Made by a program: the position numbers and the translations under genes
Shown here: positions 8,134 through 17,410 of the stretch, one piece after another
Numbering within the stretch: the stretch's first letter is position 1
Layout: each line of letters opens with the position of its first letter
Notes under the pieces: model-generated
Database searches by the model: none
What the model was told of the DNA's origin: nothing
What the model saw: only the letters and a program-made list of their open reading frames with translations
Assembly: GCA_011959285.1 (NCBI GenBank)
Contig: BLLW01000001.1
Coordinates: forward strand, 49,575 to 113,574
Origin: Lachnospiraceae bacterium
Lineage (GTDB): Bacteria > Bacillota > Clostridia > Lachnospirales > Lachnospiraceae
Direction: 5' to 3'
DNA length: 64,000 nucleotides

Positions 8134-8883
8134 ATGAAAATATGGGCACACAGAGGATGCAGCTACGCATATCCCGAAAATACGCTTCAGGCGTTTGAAG
8201 CAGCATGCAGATATCCTATTACAGGAATCGAACTGGATATTCAACTGTCCAAGGATGGGAAAATTGTGGTCATCCACGATGAAAAGGTAGATAGAACCAC
8301 AAAGGCATCCGGAAGAGTCTTGGATTTTACATTGGAAGAGCTGAAGCGGCTTGAAATAGAATCACATCCGGACAAGGAAGGGGTCACACAGTATGCGCAG
8401 ATACCTACAATTGAAGAGGTATTTGAGCTTGTAAAGCCACATTGCCTTAAACAAGGAATGCTAATTAACATTGAACTGAAAAACAGCGTGGTGCGTTATG
8501 AAGGCATGGAGGAGCTGATTTTAGAAACGGTAAATGAATGGGGGATTCAGGATTATATTATTTATTCTTCATTTAATCAGGAGTCGATTAAAATGCTGAA
8601 AAAGAAAGAATCTTCTGTGAAAACCGGTATTTTGGCAGCATCGGCGTCAGACTGTCTTGCCTTTTCAGAAGCCAATCCGGTAGATGCGCTGCATCCATGC
8701 ATAAAAAATCTGGATGTGGAAAACTTAGGGAAGAAGACCGGACTGCCGGTCAGAGCATGGAATATCAGGAAATATGAGCCGTTTTATCCTGATGGCGGGG
8801 AAGTTGAAATGCAGGATTTGGATGGGCTGGAGCGTATCGGCGTTACAGATATTTTTACGAATGTGCCGGAAAGATATTTGTAA
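8134..8883 (+). CDS. Glycerophosphodiester phosphodiesterase (GDPD)
   Basis: 249 residues from the ATG at 8134 (AAAGGA ten bases upstream). It has the GDPD TIM-barrel signature: AHRGCSYAYPENT at the N-terminus (catalytic His and the E-N-T block), then GIELDIQLSKDGKIVVIHDEK with the metal-binding Glu and Asp and the second catalytic His. INIELKN and a C-terminal GVTDIFTNVP complete the barrel. No signal peptide is seen, so it is probably cytoplasmic and hydrolyses glycerophosphodiesters to glycerol-3-phosphate. It sits alone between a terminator and the glycan locus. A glycerol-phosphate link to the LicD genes is possible but unproven. Confidence 0.9.
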   Translation: MKIWAHRGCSYAYPENTLQAFEAACRYPITGIELDIQLSKDGKIVVIHDEKVDRTTKASGRVLDFTLEELKRLEIESHPDKEGVTQYAQIPTIEEVFELVKPHCLKQGMLINIELKNSVVRYEGMEELILETVNEWGIQDYIIYSSFNQESIKMLKKKESSVKTGILAASASDCLAFSEANPVDALHPCIKNLDVENLGKKTGLPVRAWNIRKYEPFYPDGGEVEMQDLDGLERIGVTDIFTNVPERYL

Positions 8884-9041
8884 GGGTGTAAAATATGAGT
8901 GGAAAACAATAGCAGAAAGTGTTATTATATTAATTATATTGTTTAAATGGATCTACAAATGAATTAAATTTCGTAGCAATGTCCTATATACTAGCATTAG
9001 AAAGTGTTAGCACATGAAATAAATTAGTTTATGGAAGAGAA

Positions 9042-9101
9042 ATGAACATATAGCAACTGTAAAGAGTTACGTAGAAAATATAGCAGTGTGCATATGTTCA
9101 T
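9042..9101. repeat. Inverted repeat in the leader upstream of the glycan locus
   Basis: The 285 bases between the phosphodiesterase and the first LicD gene contain a perfect 10-base inverted repeat, ATGAACATAT (9042-9051) and ATATGTTCAT (9092-9101), separated by 40 bases that hold a smaller AACT...AGTT dyad. A T-rich stretch follows. It could be a terminator, an attenuator or an antitermination site for the very long downstream transcript. I see no JUMPstart element. Confidence 0.4.
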
Positions 9102-9168
9102 TCTTTAAGTTTTTAGAGATATGATGCTGCTTATTAAAATCAATAGAATTAGGAGAAGATAGCAGGAT

Positions 9169-9978
9169 ATGTTAGAATTGAGCCAAGAGCAACTTAGAAA
9201 GTTGCAGATGATCGAACTTGAACTGCTACAGGAGATAGATCGTATTTGCAGGAAGCATAATATTCATTATAATATTATAGCGGGCACGCTGCTTGGCGCA
9301 GTACGTCATGGTGGCTTTATTCCATGGGATGACGATGCGGATGTAGCGCTGCTGCGTCCAGAATATGAAAAATTTTGCAAAGTCTGTGAACTTGAATTGG
9401 ATAAGGAAAGGTTTTACTTTCAGGATCACAAGAATACGTCAGGGTATCGTTGGGGGTATGGGAAACTTCGAAGGAAAAATACTGTATTTTTGAGAGAGTA
9501 CCAAGAGCATATGCCATATGAGCAGGGAGTATTTATAGATATATTTCCACTGGACTATGCGCCAAATAATTATTATGTGCGTTGCTTTCATAATTTTAAA
9601 TGTTTTATATACCGAAAATTTTTTTGGTCAGAGGTTGGGAAAGCTGCAGATAAGAAGAAGTTTATGCGCGGTATATATAGAATGATGAGCAAAGTACCAG
9701 AAATTAAGTTAAAAAGTTCATTTAATCGTTTTGTAAAAAAATCAAATAAAAAAAGGACGAATTGGGTACGTATTTTGACATTTCCAACGCCGAATAAGAA
9801 GTATGGATACCTTGTGAAATGGTATGAAGAATCAAGCGATATTGTGTTTGAGGGAGTGGCTTTTAGCGGGATTAAGGACTACGATGCTTATTTATCATTT
9901 AAGTTTGGCAACTATATGGAATTACCGCCAAAAGAAAACCGAAAAGTCCATCCTGTGAGTGATATACATTTAATTTAG
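9169..9978 (+). CDS. LicD-family phosphotransferase (first of three)
   Basis: 269 residues. The LicD core is at residues 39-59, with GTLLGAVRHGG followed by FIPWDDDADV, whose Asp residues bind metal and nucleotide. FIDIFPLDY near residue 124 is the second conserved block. LicD proteins transfer phosphocholine, or in relatives ribitol- or glycerol-phosphate, from a CDP donor onto surface glycans at the cytoplasmic face. First gene of the long glycan locus, with AGGAGAAG upstream. The C-terminus matches family length. The donor is unknown, and no choline kinase or uptake gene is in the window. Confidence 0.85.
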   Translation: MLELSQEQLRKLQMIELELLQEIDRICRKHNIHYNIIAGTLLGAVRHGGFIPWDDDADVALLRPEYEKFCKVCELELDKERFYFQDHKNTSGYRWGYGKLRRKNTVFLREYQEHMPYEQGVFIDIFPLDYAPNNYYVRCFHNFKCFIYRKFFWSEVGKAADKKKFMRGIYRMMSKVPEIKLKSSFNRFVKKSNKKRTNWVRILTFPTPNKKYGYLVKWYEESSDIVFEGVAFSGIKDYDAYLSFKFGNYMELPPKENRKVHPVSDIHLI

Positions 9979-10020
9979 AATATATAAATATTTGTTTTAA
10001 CGTTATGGAGTGGGGCTTTG

Positions 10021-10989
10021 ATGAAAAGGATTGAACCGTTGGTAAGTATTATTCTGCCTATTTATAATTCAAAAGAATACTTGAGAAAATGCTTGGAAAG
10101 CGTATGTGGACAAACTTATAAAAATTTAGAAATTATATGCATTGATGACGGTTCAACAGACGGGTCGGAAGTGATCTTGGATGAATTTGGCAAAAAGGAT
10201 GAGCGAATTAAAATAGTGCATAAAGAAAATAATGGGGAAAGCAGTGCACGTAACGCCGGCTTAAAAATAATGTCGGGAAGTTATGTGGGATTTGTAGATT
10301 GTGACGATTGGATTGAAGCACAAATGTATGAAAAGCTTGTGCATGCTATGTTGGAACAGGATGTGGATATTGTAGCTGCTTCGTGGTATAAGGATATAGA
10401 TACAGTTAGTCAAAAAATAGAAAACAGCGGGCAGGTAAAAAAAGAAGCATTTGGAAGAAATGAATTACTGAATTATATATATCAAAGGGATTCTTATAGA
10501 GGGTTTGCATATATGTGGAATAAACTCTATCGAAGAGAGTTGTTTTATGATAGAAAAGGAGAACTTATATTATTCCCTGAGGATTTAGCGCTGGGGGGGG
10601 ATGTTTTATATTTAGCAAGATTAGCTTTTAATTCTAAAAGAGCATTTTATATTGATGAAGGGTTTTACCATTATTATCAAAGAAGTACATCGGGATGTCA
10701 TACAACAGATCTTAAAAAGAGAATGGATTGGATAGAGGCATATAGAAGAGTTATAGAATATGCGGTCAAAAATGGAACAGATGAAGCTGTATTAATATGG
10801 ATAAAGCGATTTATGGCTTATCATAGCAGCAATGTAGCAGAATTAGCATATGTACAAAAGAACAAGAAAATTTTGGATCAATGTATAAACATAATGAAAT
10901 GTTACTATAAAGAATATGTAAGTACAAATGGACAATATTCAGAAAGAATACAAAGATATAATCAAATATTAGAATATCGATTGGAGTAG
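10021..10989 (+). CDS. GT2 glycosyltransferase with internal G8 tract
   Basis: 322 residues from the ATG at 10021 (GGAG ten bases upstream; a TTG one codon earlier is less likely). GT-A family 2 fold: VSIILPIYN at residues 8-16, DDGSTDGS at 42-49, and the metal-binding DCDD at 93-96. A downstream NGESSARNAGL helix is typical of the family. The C-terminal third is a helical acceptor region. Codons 191-193 are coded by eight consecutive G, which reads in frame here, so the gene is intact in this sequence. Acceptor and sugar cannot be told from sequence. Confidence 0.85.
   Translation: MKRIEPLVSIILPIYNSKEYLRKCLESVCGQTYKNLEIICIDDGSTDGSEVILDEFGKKDERIKIVHKENNGESSARNAGLKIMSGSYVGFVDCDDWIEAQMYEKLVHAMLEQDVDIVAASWYKDIDTVSQKIENSGQVKKEAFGRNELLNYIYQRDSYRGFAYMWNKLYRRELFYDRKGELILFPEDLALGGDVLYLARLAFNSKRAFYIDEGFYHYYQRSTSGCHTTDLKKRMDWIEAYRRVIEYAVKNGTDEAVLIWIKRFMAYHSSNVAELAYVQKNKKILDQCINIMKCYYKEYVSTNGQYSERIQRYNQILEYRLE
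10593..10600 (+). repeat. G8 homopolymer inside GT2 gene (in frame)
   Basis: Eight G in a row on the coding strand at codons for Gly-Gly-Asp. A gain or loss of one G would truncate the glycosyltransferase in its C-terminal half. It belongs to the set of long G tracts in this locus. Confidence 0.8.
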
Positions 10990-10993
10990 AGCA

Positions 10994-12145
10994 ATGAAAT
11001 GGATTAACAGAGGTCATGAATATGATGATATGTATAAACAGATTGAAAATAAAAGTGCGTTTTATTTATTTGGCGCAGGAGATTACGGAAGACAATTTGT
11101 TAATATATTTGGCGGGGAAATTAATATAAATTCATTTATTGATAACAGCGTAAAAAAACAAGGAACAAACATCGCCGGATTACCGTGTGTTGCCTTATCG
11201 GCTGTGGAACTAAAGCAAAATGAAGGAATAATAGTGACCATGTCGCAAATTGCCAGAACGGCTCCTGTCCAACAATTGTTGCAACTAGGATACAAGAGAA
11301 ATGTAGATTTTTTCATTATAGAAGAATTTATCTCCGTATATCATGTTTATAAGTATAATAAGGTATACTTTTCATCTATATCCTTTTTGCCAAGTACGGC
11401 ATGTAATTTGAAATGTAGATATTGCTTAAATTTTAATCCATTTGCAAAGAAGTTTTATGTGAGGAAATGGGAAGATCTAGTTGAAGATGTTGATTTGTTT
11501 TTCTCGTGCGTAGATAGAATTATGCTTTTCCATGTAAGCGGAGGAGAGCCTTTGCTTTATGCACATACGGCTGATATTATAGAATATATTGATGGAAAAT
11601 ATGGAGATAGAATTGACACTTTAAGAACAGTTACTAATGGAACGGTTGTTCCGACAGATGAAGTTTTGATAAAATTAAGCAGATGTGATCTTGAGATAGT
11701 TGTAGATGATTACAGGGAAGCGGTGCCGGAATACAATGATAATTTTGACAGATTAATAAAGAAATTAAAAGAATATAATATTAAGTATTATATTAATAGA
11801 GTAGATTCTTGGATTGATTTAGCGCCAGAAAGGACTGATTATGCAAGTATGACGGAGGACTGGCTGCTAAGGCATCGGGAACAATGTGGTCAGTCTTGGC
11901 AGGAATTAAGAAATGGGAAAATTTATAATTGTAATTATGCAGCGTATGCAACTGTTGCCGGAATTGCAGGGGAAGAGGATGCAGAGGAAGCATATGACCT
12001 GCGTATGTACGATGAGAGCAAGCAAAAGGAATTGATAGAGTTTAGATTGGGATATAGCCAAAAAGGATATACAAATTTCTGTAAAAAATGCCGTGGATTT
12101 AAGACAGAAAATAATGAGGAGGTAAAGCCTGCAATACAGGCGTAG
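10994..12145 (+). CDS. Radical SAM enzyme fused to N-terminal Rossmann-like module
   Basis: 383 residues. Residues 20-115 are a Rossmann-like module (YLFGAGDYGRQFV, then a beta strand ending FID) of the type repeated across this locus. Residues 130-300 are a radical SAM domain with the CxxxCxxC cluster motif, ACNLKCRYC at 136-144, and the SGGEPLL glycine-rich block near 180. The C-terminal part has CGQSW, a KIYNCN segment and FCKKC, resembling a SPASM-like second cluster. The gene sits four bases after the GT2 gene in a glycan locus, so a sugar or amino-sugar modification is more likely than peptide modification. Substrate unknown. Confidence 0.8.
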   Translation: MKWINRGHEYDDMYKQIENKSAFYLFGAGDYGRQFVNIFGGEININSFIDNSVKKQGTNIAGLPCVALSAVELKQNEGIIVTMSQIARTAPVQQLLQLGYKRNVDFFIIEEFISVYHVYKYNKVYFSSISFLPSTACNLKCRYCLNFNPFAKKFYVRKWEDLVEDVDLFFSCVDRIMLFHVSGGEPLLYAHTADIIEYIDGKYGDRIDTLRTVTNGTVVPTDEVLIKLSRCDLEIVVDDYREAVPEYNDNFDRLIKKLKEYNIKYYINRVDSWIDLAPERTDYASMTEDWLLRHREQCGQSWQELRNGKIYNCNYAAYATVAGIAGEEDAEEAYDLRMYDESKQKELIEFRLGYSQKGYTNFCKKCRGFKTENNEEVKPAIQA

Positions 12146-12151
12146 AGGAAG

Positions 12152-13301
12152 ATGGTAAAAACTATAGAATCATTTTATTCACCGATTAGAATCTCAGATT
12201 TAGTGGGGGGGGGGTAGTGAGCTATCACGAGACGATTTAGGATTTATTTGTGGTGTTATTAAGAAATATGAACCCAAAAACATTGTGGAAATAGGTGTAA
12301 GTACAGGATGTACAAGTGCGGTTATCTTAAAGTGTATAGAGGAATTGGGACTGGAAAGTGAACTGCATTCTATAGACTTGGCATTAAAGTGCCATTTGAA
12401 TGTGGAGAAGGAATGCGGCTATAAACTTAAGGAAGCTTTTGCGTTTTTGGAAAAAACAACCAATGTGCATTTGATGCTGGGAAAAACGATTGCGGAAAGA
12501 ATAGATGAAGTAGTAAAACATGGGAAAATTGACTTGTTGATTTTAGATACAACGCATTATTTGCCAGGTGAATTGTTGGATTTTTTAGTGTGCTATCCAT
12601 ATATGTCTGAAGAAGCAGTAGTTATTGTTGACGATTTAGCATTTGCGCATATTGGAGAAAGCAGGAGTGCAATTGCAACACCAGTATTGTTCAGTGCAAT
12701 TGCGGCAAAGAAATTATTGCCTGAAAAGTGTGCAAAATTGAATATGGCAGGATTTGTTTTGGGTAGAGAAACAAAGCAATATATAGAGAATCTTTTTTAT
12801 GCATTGGGCATGCCTTGGTCATATGACATAGGCGAGAAAACCATGGAAGAATATAAAGAAAAAATATATAAAAACTATGATAAAGATAGTATACTTATTT
12901 TTGATAATGTGCTTGAGTTACAACAAAGAACTTTAGAGAACATGAAAAAAGCGCCAATAAAATTGAGAGAACTATTGATAGAATTAGATAATAAAAAGGA
13001 AATACTAATTTATGGGGCTGGGGCAAGGGGAACTGCTTTGAAGAAATTTTTGGAAGATAGAGGATACACAATAAAAGGGTTTGTAATTTCAGACGGCAGG
13101 GATAAGAAAGTAAGCTTACAACAGGATTTGATATATAATTTATCAGAGGTAAAAGATGATGCGGAAAAATATAACATATTGGTTGCGCTTGCAGATCAAA
13201 CTGTGCGGAAACAGTTGAAAGAAGCTGCAATAGATTATATTGATATTCCTAATTACCTGTTTCCCTTTATAAAAAGATATGCAGAGTACCTATATACATA
13301 A
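12152..13301 (+). pseudogene. SAM methyltransferase plus Rossmann module, frameshifted at a G10 tract (phase OFF)
   Basis: From the ATG at 12152 the frame reads about 21 codons into the G10 tract at 12205-12214 and stops at TAG. The downstream frame, open through the tract's 3' side to 13301, starts with ELSRDDLGF and continues into a class I methyltransferase motif I (IVEIGVSTG). With nine G the two halves join as GGGSELSRDD without a gap. The enzyme part (about 200 residues) has LLILDTTHY and VVIVDDLAF, resembling Methyltransf_24-type proteins. The last 100 residues are the locus-wide Rossmann-like module (LIYGAGARGTAL). It may be reversibly off rather than dead. An internal GTG at 12285 could at best start a shortened protein. 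The ribosome binding site at 12152 is poorly spaced. Confidence 0.8.
12205..12214 (+). repeat. G10 homopolymer that causes the frameshift
   Basis: Ten G on the coding strand near the 5' end of the methyltransferase gene, the position that most cleanly switches translation. G9 or G12 restores the frame and G10 terminates after 21 codons. Confidence 0.9.
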
Positions 13302-13337
13302 GGGAAATTAATAATAAGATTAATATGAGGTGTATTT

Positions 13338-14954
13338 ATGAGAATAGCTATATGGGGGGCTGGATATATTGGCGGAAAACAGCTTGTTGCATTGGGAAGG
13401 GATAAAGTGGATTTTTTTATTGATAGTAATCCCAAAAAATGCAGCGGGTTGTTTTGCGGGAAAAAAATTGTTCATCCTGACGAATTAAGTACATGGAGCG
13501 ACTTATTTGTATATGTACCATATAACTTTTATAATGAAATAAAGGCATCGTTAGTTGCACACGGATTAGTTGAAAAAGTAAATTTCTGTAAGTATGATGG
13601 TAAAAACGGAATAGATGAAGTGATTTTGAAAAAAGACTTGGAAAGGGCTTTACAGGAACTTGAAGAAAATAAGGAAAGAATGCTGAATAGTGTTATTTTT
13701 TGGGGATGGAATTTCTTCCAAAAAAGCAACTATAAGTCTTTTTTTATGAGGATGCGGCAGACAGGATTTGATTCGCAAATATGTGTGGTTGGTGAAAATG
13801 TATGGAATAAGAGGGAACAGGCAGAAAAGGAAAATGAAGTGGCTACAATTATTGCCCCCCTAAATTTTGATCGTGATATACATTTAATAAACAGCCAGAT
13901 TAATTATAGCCAACTTCATGTGATAGAAGAAATAGAAAAGCTTAACGATGCGGCAAAGGCAGCAATGAACATATATGGAATTTCACACAGGGATGCACTT
14001 TCTGAGATTTATTATTTATTATATTATGCTGAAAAAGTTATACATGAAGTGAAGCCGGCTTTAGTGATTCTGGAATCTTCAAGAGCTGTCAGAAGTTATG
14101 TGCTGGCGTATGTGTGTCAAAAATATGGTGTAAAATACTTATATTCACATCCGGGACATTTCCCTGGAACATATATATTTGATTCCTTAGGAGAATCAGG
14201 CTGCAGCGTACCAAATATAAATTCTGAAAAATTTAGTCGTCTGCCAGTGGACCAAAGTGATATCGCTAAAGCGTGCGAGATTTGGAAATATTTATATGAA
14301 TCAAAGGCAAATAGAAAATGCCAGCCTAACATTGATTTGACAGAAATATTGGAGAGAAAAATAAATAAACAGAGACCAACTATTCTTTTTGCAGCACATG
14401 TTGATTCAGATAATGTACCGTACACAGAGCATGTGAGAAAATATTTTTCACCGATGTTTGCAACTTCGATTGATGCAGGCGTTTATCTTTCGCATATTTG
14501 CAAGAAGAATAATTGGAATTATATCTACAAACCGCATCCGCTGTCGATTAATGAGCAGATTCCTGATTTGCTGGCGGAAGGATCGATTTATTTGGAGCAG
14601 GCAAATATAAATGATTTGATTGATCGTTCAGACGTTGTCGTGACGGTTCAATCGTCTGTTAACTACGTGGCATTAATTCGCAGTAAGCCAGTCGTAATGC
14701 TTGGATATAACGTTATTAATGGCAAAGGATGCACGTATGAAGTTTATGTAAAAGAAAATATAGAAAAGATTCTTAAGCATGCTATGGAACAAGGATTTAC
14801 GCCGGAACAGAAAGAGGCGTTTCGCAGGCATATAGCACAAAACTTTAAATATTATCTATATGATGATTTGTCGGAACGCGATATTCGATATGGAAAGAGT
14901 GTTCCTGGATGTATAGATGACTTCTTTTCTCTTGAAAAGTATATAAAGAAGTAA
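13338..14954 (+). CDS. KpsC/KpsS-like glycosyltransferase (possible Kdo transferase) with N-terminal Rossmann module
   Basis: 538 residues; GAGGTG stands five bases before the ATG. Residues 1-90 are the recurrent Rossmann-like module (IAIWGAGYIGGKQLV, then FFIDSNPKK). The C-terminal 250 residues resemble capsule Kdo transferases of the KpsC/KpsS group: YKPHPL near 396, then a DVVVTVQSSVNYVAL block near 432 and KPVVMLGY. Immediately downstream are CMP-Kdo-type synthesis genes, which supports a beta-Kdo-transfer role. The middle part (VILESSRAVRSYVLA) is consistent with a GT-B fold. The KpsC/S relation is by motif, not alignment. Confidence 0.65.
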   Translation: MRIAIWGAGYIGGKQLVALGRDKVDFFIDSNPKKCSGLFCGKKIVHPDELSTWSDLFVYVPYNFYNEIKASLVAHGLVEKVNFCKYDGKNGIDEVILKKDLERALQELEENKERMLNSVIFWGWNFFQKSNYKSFFMRMRQTGFDSQICVVGENVWNKREQAEKENEVATIIAPLNFDRDIHLINSQINYSQLHVIEEIEKLNDAAKAAMNIYGISHRDALSEIYYLLYYAEKVIHEVKPALVILESSRAVRSYVLAYVCQKYGVKYLYSHPGHFPGTYIFDSLGESGCSVPNINSEKFSRLPVDQSDIAKACEIWKYLYESKANRKCQPNIDLTEILERKINKQRPTILFAAHVDSDNVPYTEHVRKYFSPMFATSIDAGVYLSHICKKNNWNYIYKPHPLSINEQIPDLLAEGSIYLEQANINDLIDRSDVVVTVQSSVNYVALIRSKPVVMLGYNVINGKGCTYEVYVKENIEKILKHAMEQGFTPEQKEAFRRHIAQNFKYYLYDDLSERDIRYGKSVPGCIDDFFSLEKYIKK

Positions 14955-14987
14955 AAAATGATATTTTAGGAAAGATTGGTAACGGCA

Positions 14988-15644
14988 ATGAAGACAGTGG
15001 CATTTGTTCCAATAAAACTTAACTCGCAGAGATTACCACATAAAAATATACTTCCTATTGGAGGACATCCGTTGTGCTGGCATATTATTCATTCACTTAT
15101 CAATGCCAAAGGGATTGACGAGGTGCATGTGTATTGCAGTGACGAGGCGGTTAAAAATTTTATTCCCAGGAAAGCTGTATTTACAAAAAGACCGCAATAT
15201 CTGGACGGCGATATGGTAAAGGGATTCGAGATTTACAAGAGTTTTATCGATGAAGTAGATGCAGATGTCTATATTCTTGCACATACCACATCCCCCTTCA
15301 TAAAGGTATCTTCTATTGAAAATGCCTTAAATCACATTATGAGCGGGGAAAATGATTCGGCATTTTCGGCGGAACGCATTCAAACCTTTGCATGGTACCA
15401 GGGAAAGCCGATTAATTATGATTTACATGATGTGCCAAGGACTCAGGATATGGAGCCTGTGTGGATTGAGACAAGCGGCTTTTTTATGTTTAAAAAAGAA
15501 ATTTTTACAGTTCATGGCCGGAGAATCGGTTTCCATCCATATATTCAGGAAGTGTCGGGAATGGAAGCAATTGATATTGATGAGAAAAAGGATTATGATA
15601 TGGCGTTAAAGCTATTTGAGGTAGAGGGAAGTGGAGAAGAATAA
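14988..15644 (+). CDS. Acylneuraminate/Kdo-type cytidylyltransferase (likely CMP-Kdo synthetase)
   Basis: 218 residues from the ATG at 14988. The N-terminus [19 protein letters not shown] is the CTP-binding signature of the NeuA/KdsB superfamily, in the NeuA-like form with K-N. AHTTSPF and an ETSGFF block follow the family order. The family activates Kdo, sialic acids and related sugars as CMP derivatives. The next three genes are kdsA, kdsD and kdsC, so CMP-Kdo is the likely product. No neuB-type gene is present. It overlaps the next start by 14 bases, which implies translational coupling. Confidence 0.75.
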   Translation: MKTVAFVPIKLNSQRLPHKNILPIGGHPLCWHIIHSLINAKGIDEVHVYCSDEAVKNFIPRKAVFTKRPQYLDGDMVKGFEIYKSFIDEVDADVYILAHTTSPFIKVSSIENALNHIMSGENDSAFSAERIQTFAWYQGKPINYDLHDVPRTQDMEPVWIETSGFFMFKKEIFTVHGRRIGFHPYIQEVSGMEAIDIDEKKDYDMALKLFEVEGSGEE

Positions 15645-16434
15645 ATTGACGTTAATTGCAGGTCCATGTGTAATCGAAACGGAAGAGAATGTGATGCTGA
15701 TTGCGGATTCTGTCAGAAAAATGGCAGAAAAATTGGGGGTGGAATATTATTTTAAAGCCTCTTTTGATAAGGCAAACAGAACAAGCATCGAGTCATACCG
15801 GGGACCGGGGATTGAAGAGGGGCTAAAGATTCTTCAGAAGGTGAAAGAAAAGTATAATCTGAAAATTGCCACAGATATACATGAGCCTTGGCAGGCTAAT
15901 GAGGCGGCAAAGGTGTGCGATATCATTCAGATTCCGGCTTTTTTATGCAGGCAGACAGATCTATTAGTGGCAGCCGCTAAGACAGGAAAGTTAATTAACG
16001 TCAAAAAGGCGCAGTTTTTAGCGCCGTGGGATATGAAAAATGTGGTTAAAAAGTTAGAAGAGTCCGGTAATAATCATATTATGCTGTGCGAACGGGGAAC
16101 CACATTTGGATACAATACATTAGTGGTAGATATGACGGGTATCGTAGAAATGAAAAAGTTTGGATATCCGGTGGTGTTTGATGCAACACATAGTGTTCAA
16201 AAGCCGGGAGGTAAAGGAACTTCTACAGGGGGAAACCGGGAGTATGTGGAGTATCTGGCAAAAGCGGCGGTTTCGTGCGGAGCAGACGCACTTTTTATGG
16301 AAGTACATCCGGAACCTGATCAAGCGCTTTCGGATGGAGCGAATATGGTAAAATTAGATGCGCTGGAAGGAATGCTGCAAAGAATTATTCGTGTTTACAG
16401 GGCTGTACATGAAACAGGAGAAAATAATGGATAA
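15631..16434 (+). CDS. kdsA: 3-deoxy-8-phosphooctulonate synthase
   Basis: 267 residues from a GTG at 15631 that overlaps the previous gene, with AGAGGGAA upstream. The sequence follows KdsA closely: LIAGPCVIE at the start, [12 protein letters not shown] at 42-52, [44 protein letters not shown] and the late [11 protein letters not shown] block. It condenses arabinose-5-phosphate with phosphoenolpyruvate to Kdo-8-phosphate in the cytoplasm. Length matches the family. It is one of the clearest calls in the window. Confidence 0.93.
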   Translation: MEKNKLTLIAGPCVIETEENVMLIADSVRKMAEKLGVEYYFKASFDKANRTSIESYRGPGIEEGLKILQKVKEKYNLKIATDIHEPWQANEAAKVCDIIQIPAFLCRQTDLLVAAAKTGKLINVKKAQFLAPWDMKNVVKKLEESGNNHIMLCERGTTFGYNTLVVDMTGIVEMKKFGYPVVFDATHSVQKPGGKGTSTGGNREYVEYLAKAAVSCGADALFMEVHPEPDQALSDGANMVKLDALEGMLQRIIRVYRAVHETGENNG

Positions 16435-17389
16435 GCTGACAGAAGCAAGGCGGGTTTTTGATCTGGAAATAAATGCATTGATGAAAACAAGAGACGCTTT
16501 AGATGATACATTTGTAGGCATACTGGATTTGATTATCTCCTGTACAGGAAAAGTGGTAGTGATCGGGATGGGAAAGCCAGGGCATATTGCAGGCAAGATA
16601 GCGGCAACATTTGCCAGCCTGGGAACTCCGGCGTTTCATTTACATCCGGCAGAGGCGATGCATGGAGATCTTGGAATGATATCCTCCAACGATATTGTCA
16701 TTGCAATCAGTTATAGCGGGGAAAGTGAGGAAATTGTTAAGATATTGCCAAATATCAAGGTTATAGGAGCTAAGTTGGTGGCAATCACGGCGAATGTGGA
16801 TTCGACGCTTTCTACGGAAGCTGATATCGTACAGGTGCTGCCACGGTTTGATGAAGCATGTTACTTAGGCTTAGCGCCCACATCGAGTACCACGGCTGAA
16901 CTGTGCTATGGAGATGCCTTGGCTGTTGTGGCAAGTATCGTATATGGTTTTCGTGATGTTGATTTTGGAAAGTTTCACCCGGCTGGCTCTCTGGGGAAAA
17001 AATTAATTCTCCGTGTGGAGGACTTGATGGTAACCGACAGTGATAATGCGGTTATACAAAATGACAGTATGCTGGTTGAAGCAATTGTGGAATTAAGCAA
17101 AAAAGGACTTGGAATAGTATCTGTAATAGACGCATCAGGAAACCTTCAAGGGGTAATTACAGATGGGGATTTGAGAAGACAATTGGAAAAAGGTGTTGAT
17201 ATTTACAGCTTACATACGCAGAATGTTATGAGCAGGGGACCGGTTACGATTGAAAGAGGAAAGATGGCAGTTGAAGCGTTACGTTTAATGAAAGAGAAGA
17301 ATGTTTCGGCAGTTCCGGTAGTAGTAGGAAATAAGGTGGTTGGTACGATTATGTTGAGATTTATAGTTGATGCCGGGATTATACTATAG
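16427..17389 (+). CDS. kdsD: Arabinose-5-phosphate isomerase (KpsF/GutQ type)
   Basis: 320 residues from the ATG at 16427, preceded by CAGGAG and overlapping kdsA by eight bases. An N-terminal SIS isomerase domain ([25 protein letters not shown]) carries the [12 protein letters not shown] active-site region. It is followed by two CBS domains in the last 120 residues (DLMVTDSDN and [10 protein letters not shown]). It converts ribulose-5-phosphate to arabinose-5-phosphate, the KdsA substrate. The order kdsA-kdsD-kdsC and the overlaps place it in one translational block. Confidence 0.9.
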   Translation: MDKLTEARRVFDLEINALMKTRDALDDTFVGILDLIISCTGKVVVIGMGKPGHIAGKIAATFASLGTPAFHLHPAEAMHGDLGMISSNDIVIAISYSGESEEIVKILPNIKVIGAKLVAITANVDSTLSTEADIVQVLPRFDEACYLGLAPTSSTTAELCYGDALAVVASIVYGFRDVDFGKFHPAGSLGKKLILRVEDLMVTDSDNAVIQNDSMLVEAIVELSKKGLGIVSVIDASGNLQGVITDGDLRRQLEKGVDIYSLHTQNVMSRGPVTIERGKMAVEALRLMKEKNVSAVPVVVGNKVVGTIMLRFIVDAGIIL

Positions 17390-17410
17390 TGTTTTAGGAA
17401 GAGGAGCGTT

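Noticed and set aside
13853..13860. C6 run in the KpsC-like gene, and similar six-base G or C runs at 21975, 24829, 26633, 28530 and 49031
   Set aside because: Six-base runs are short and can arise by chance. They were not counted as phase-variable tracts.
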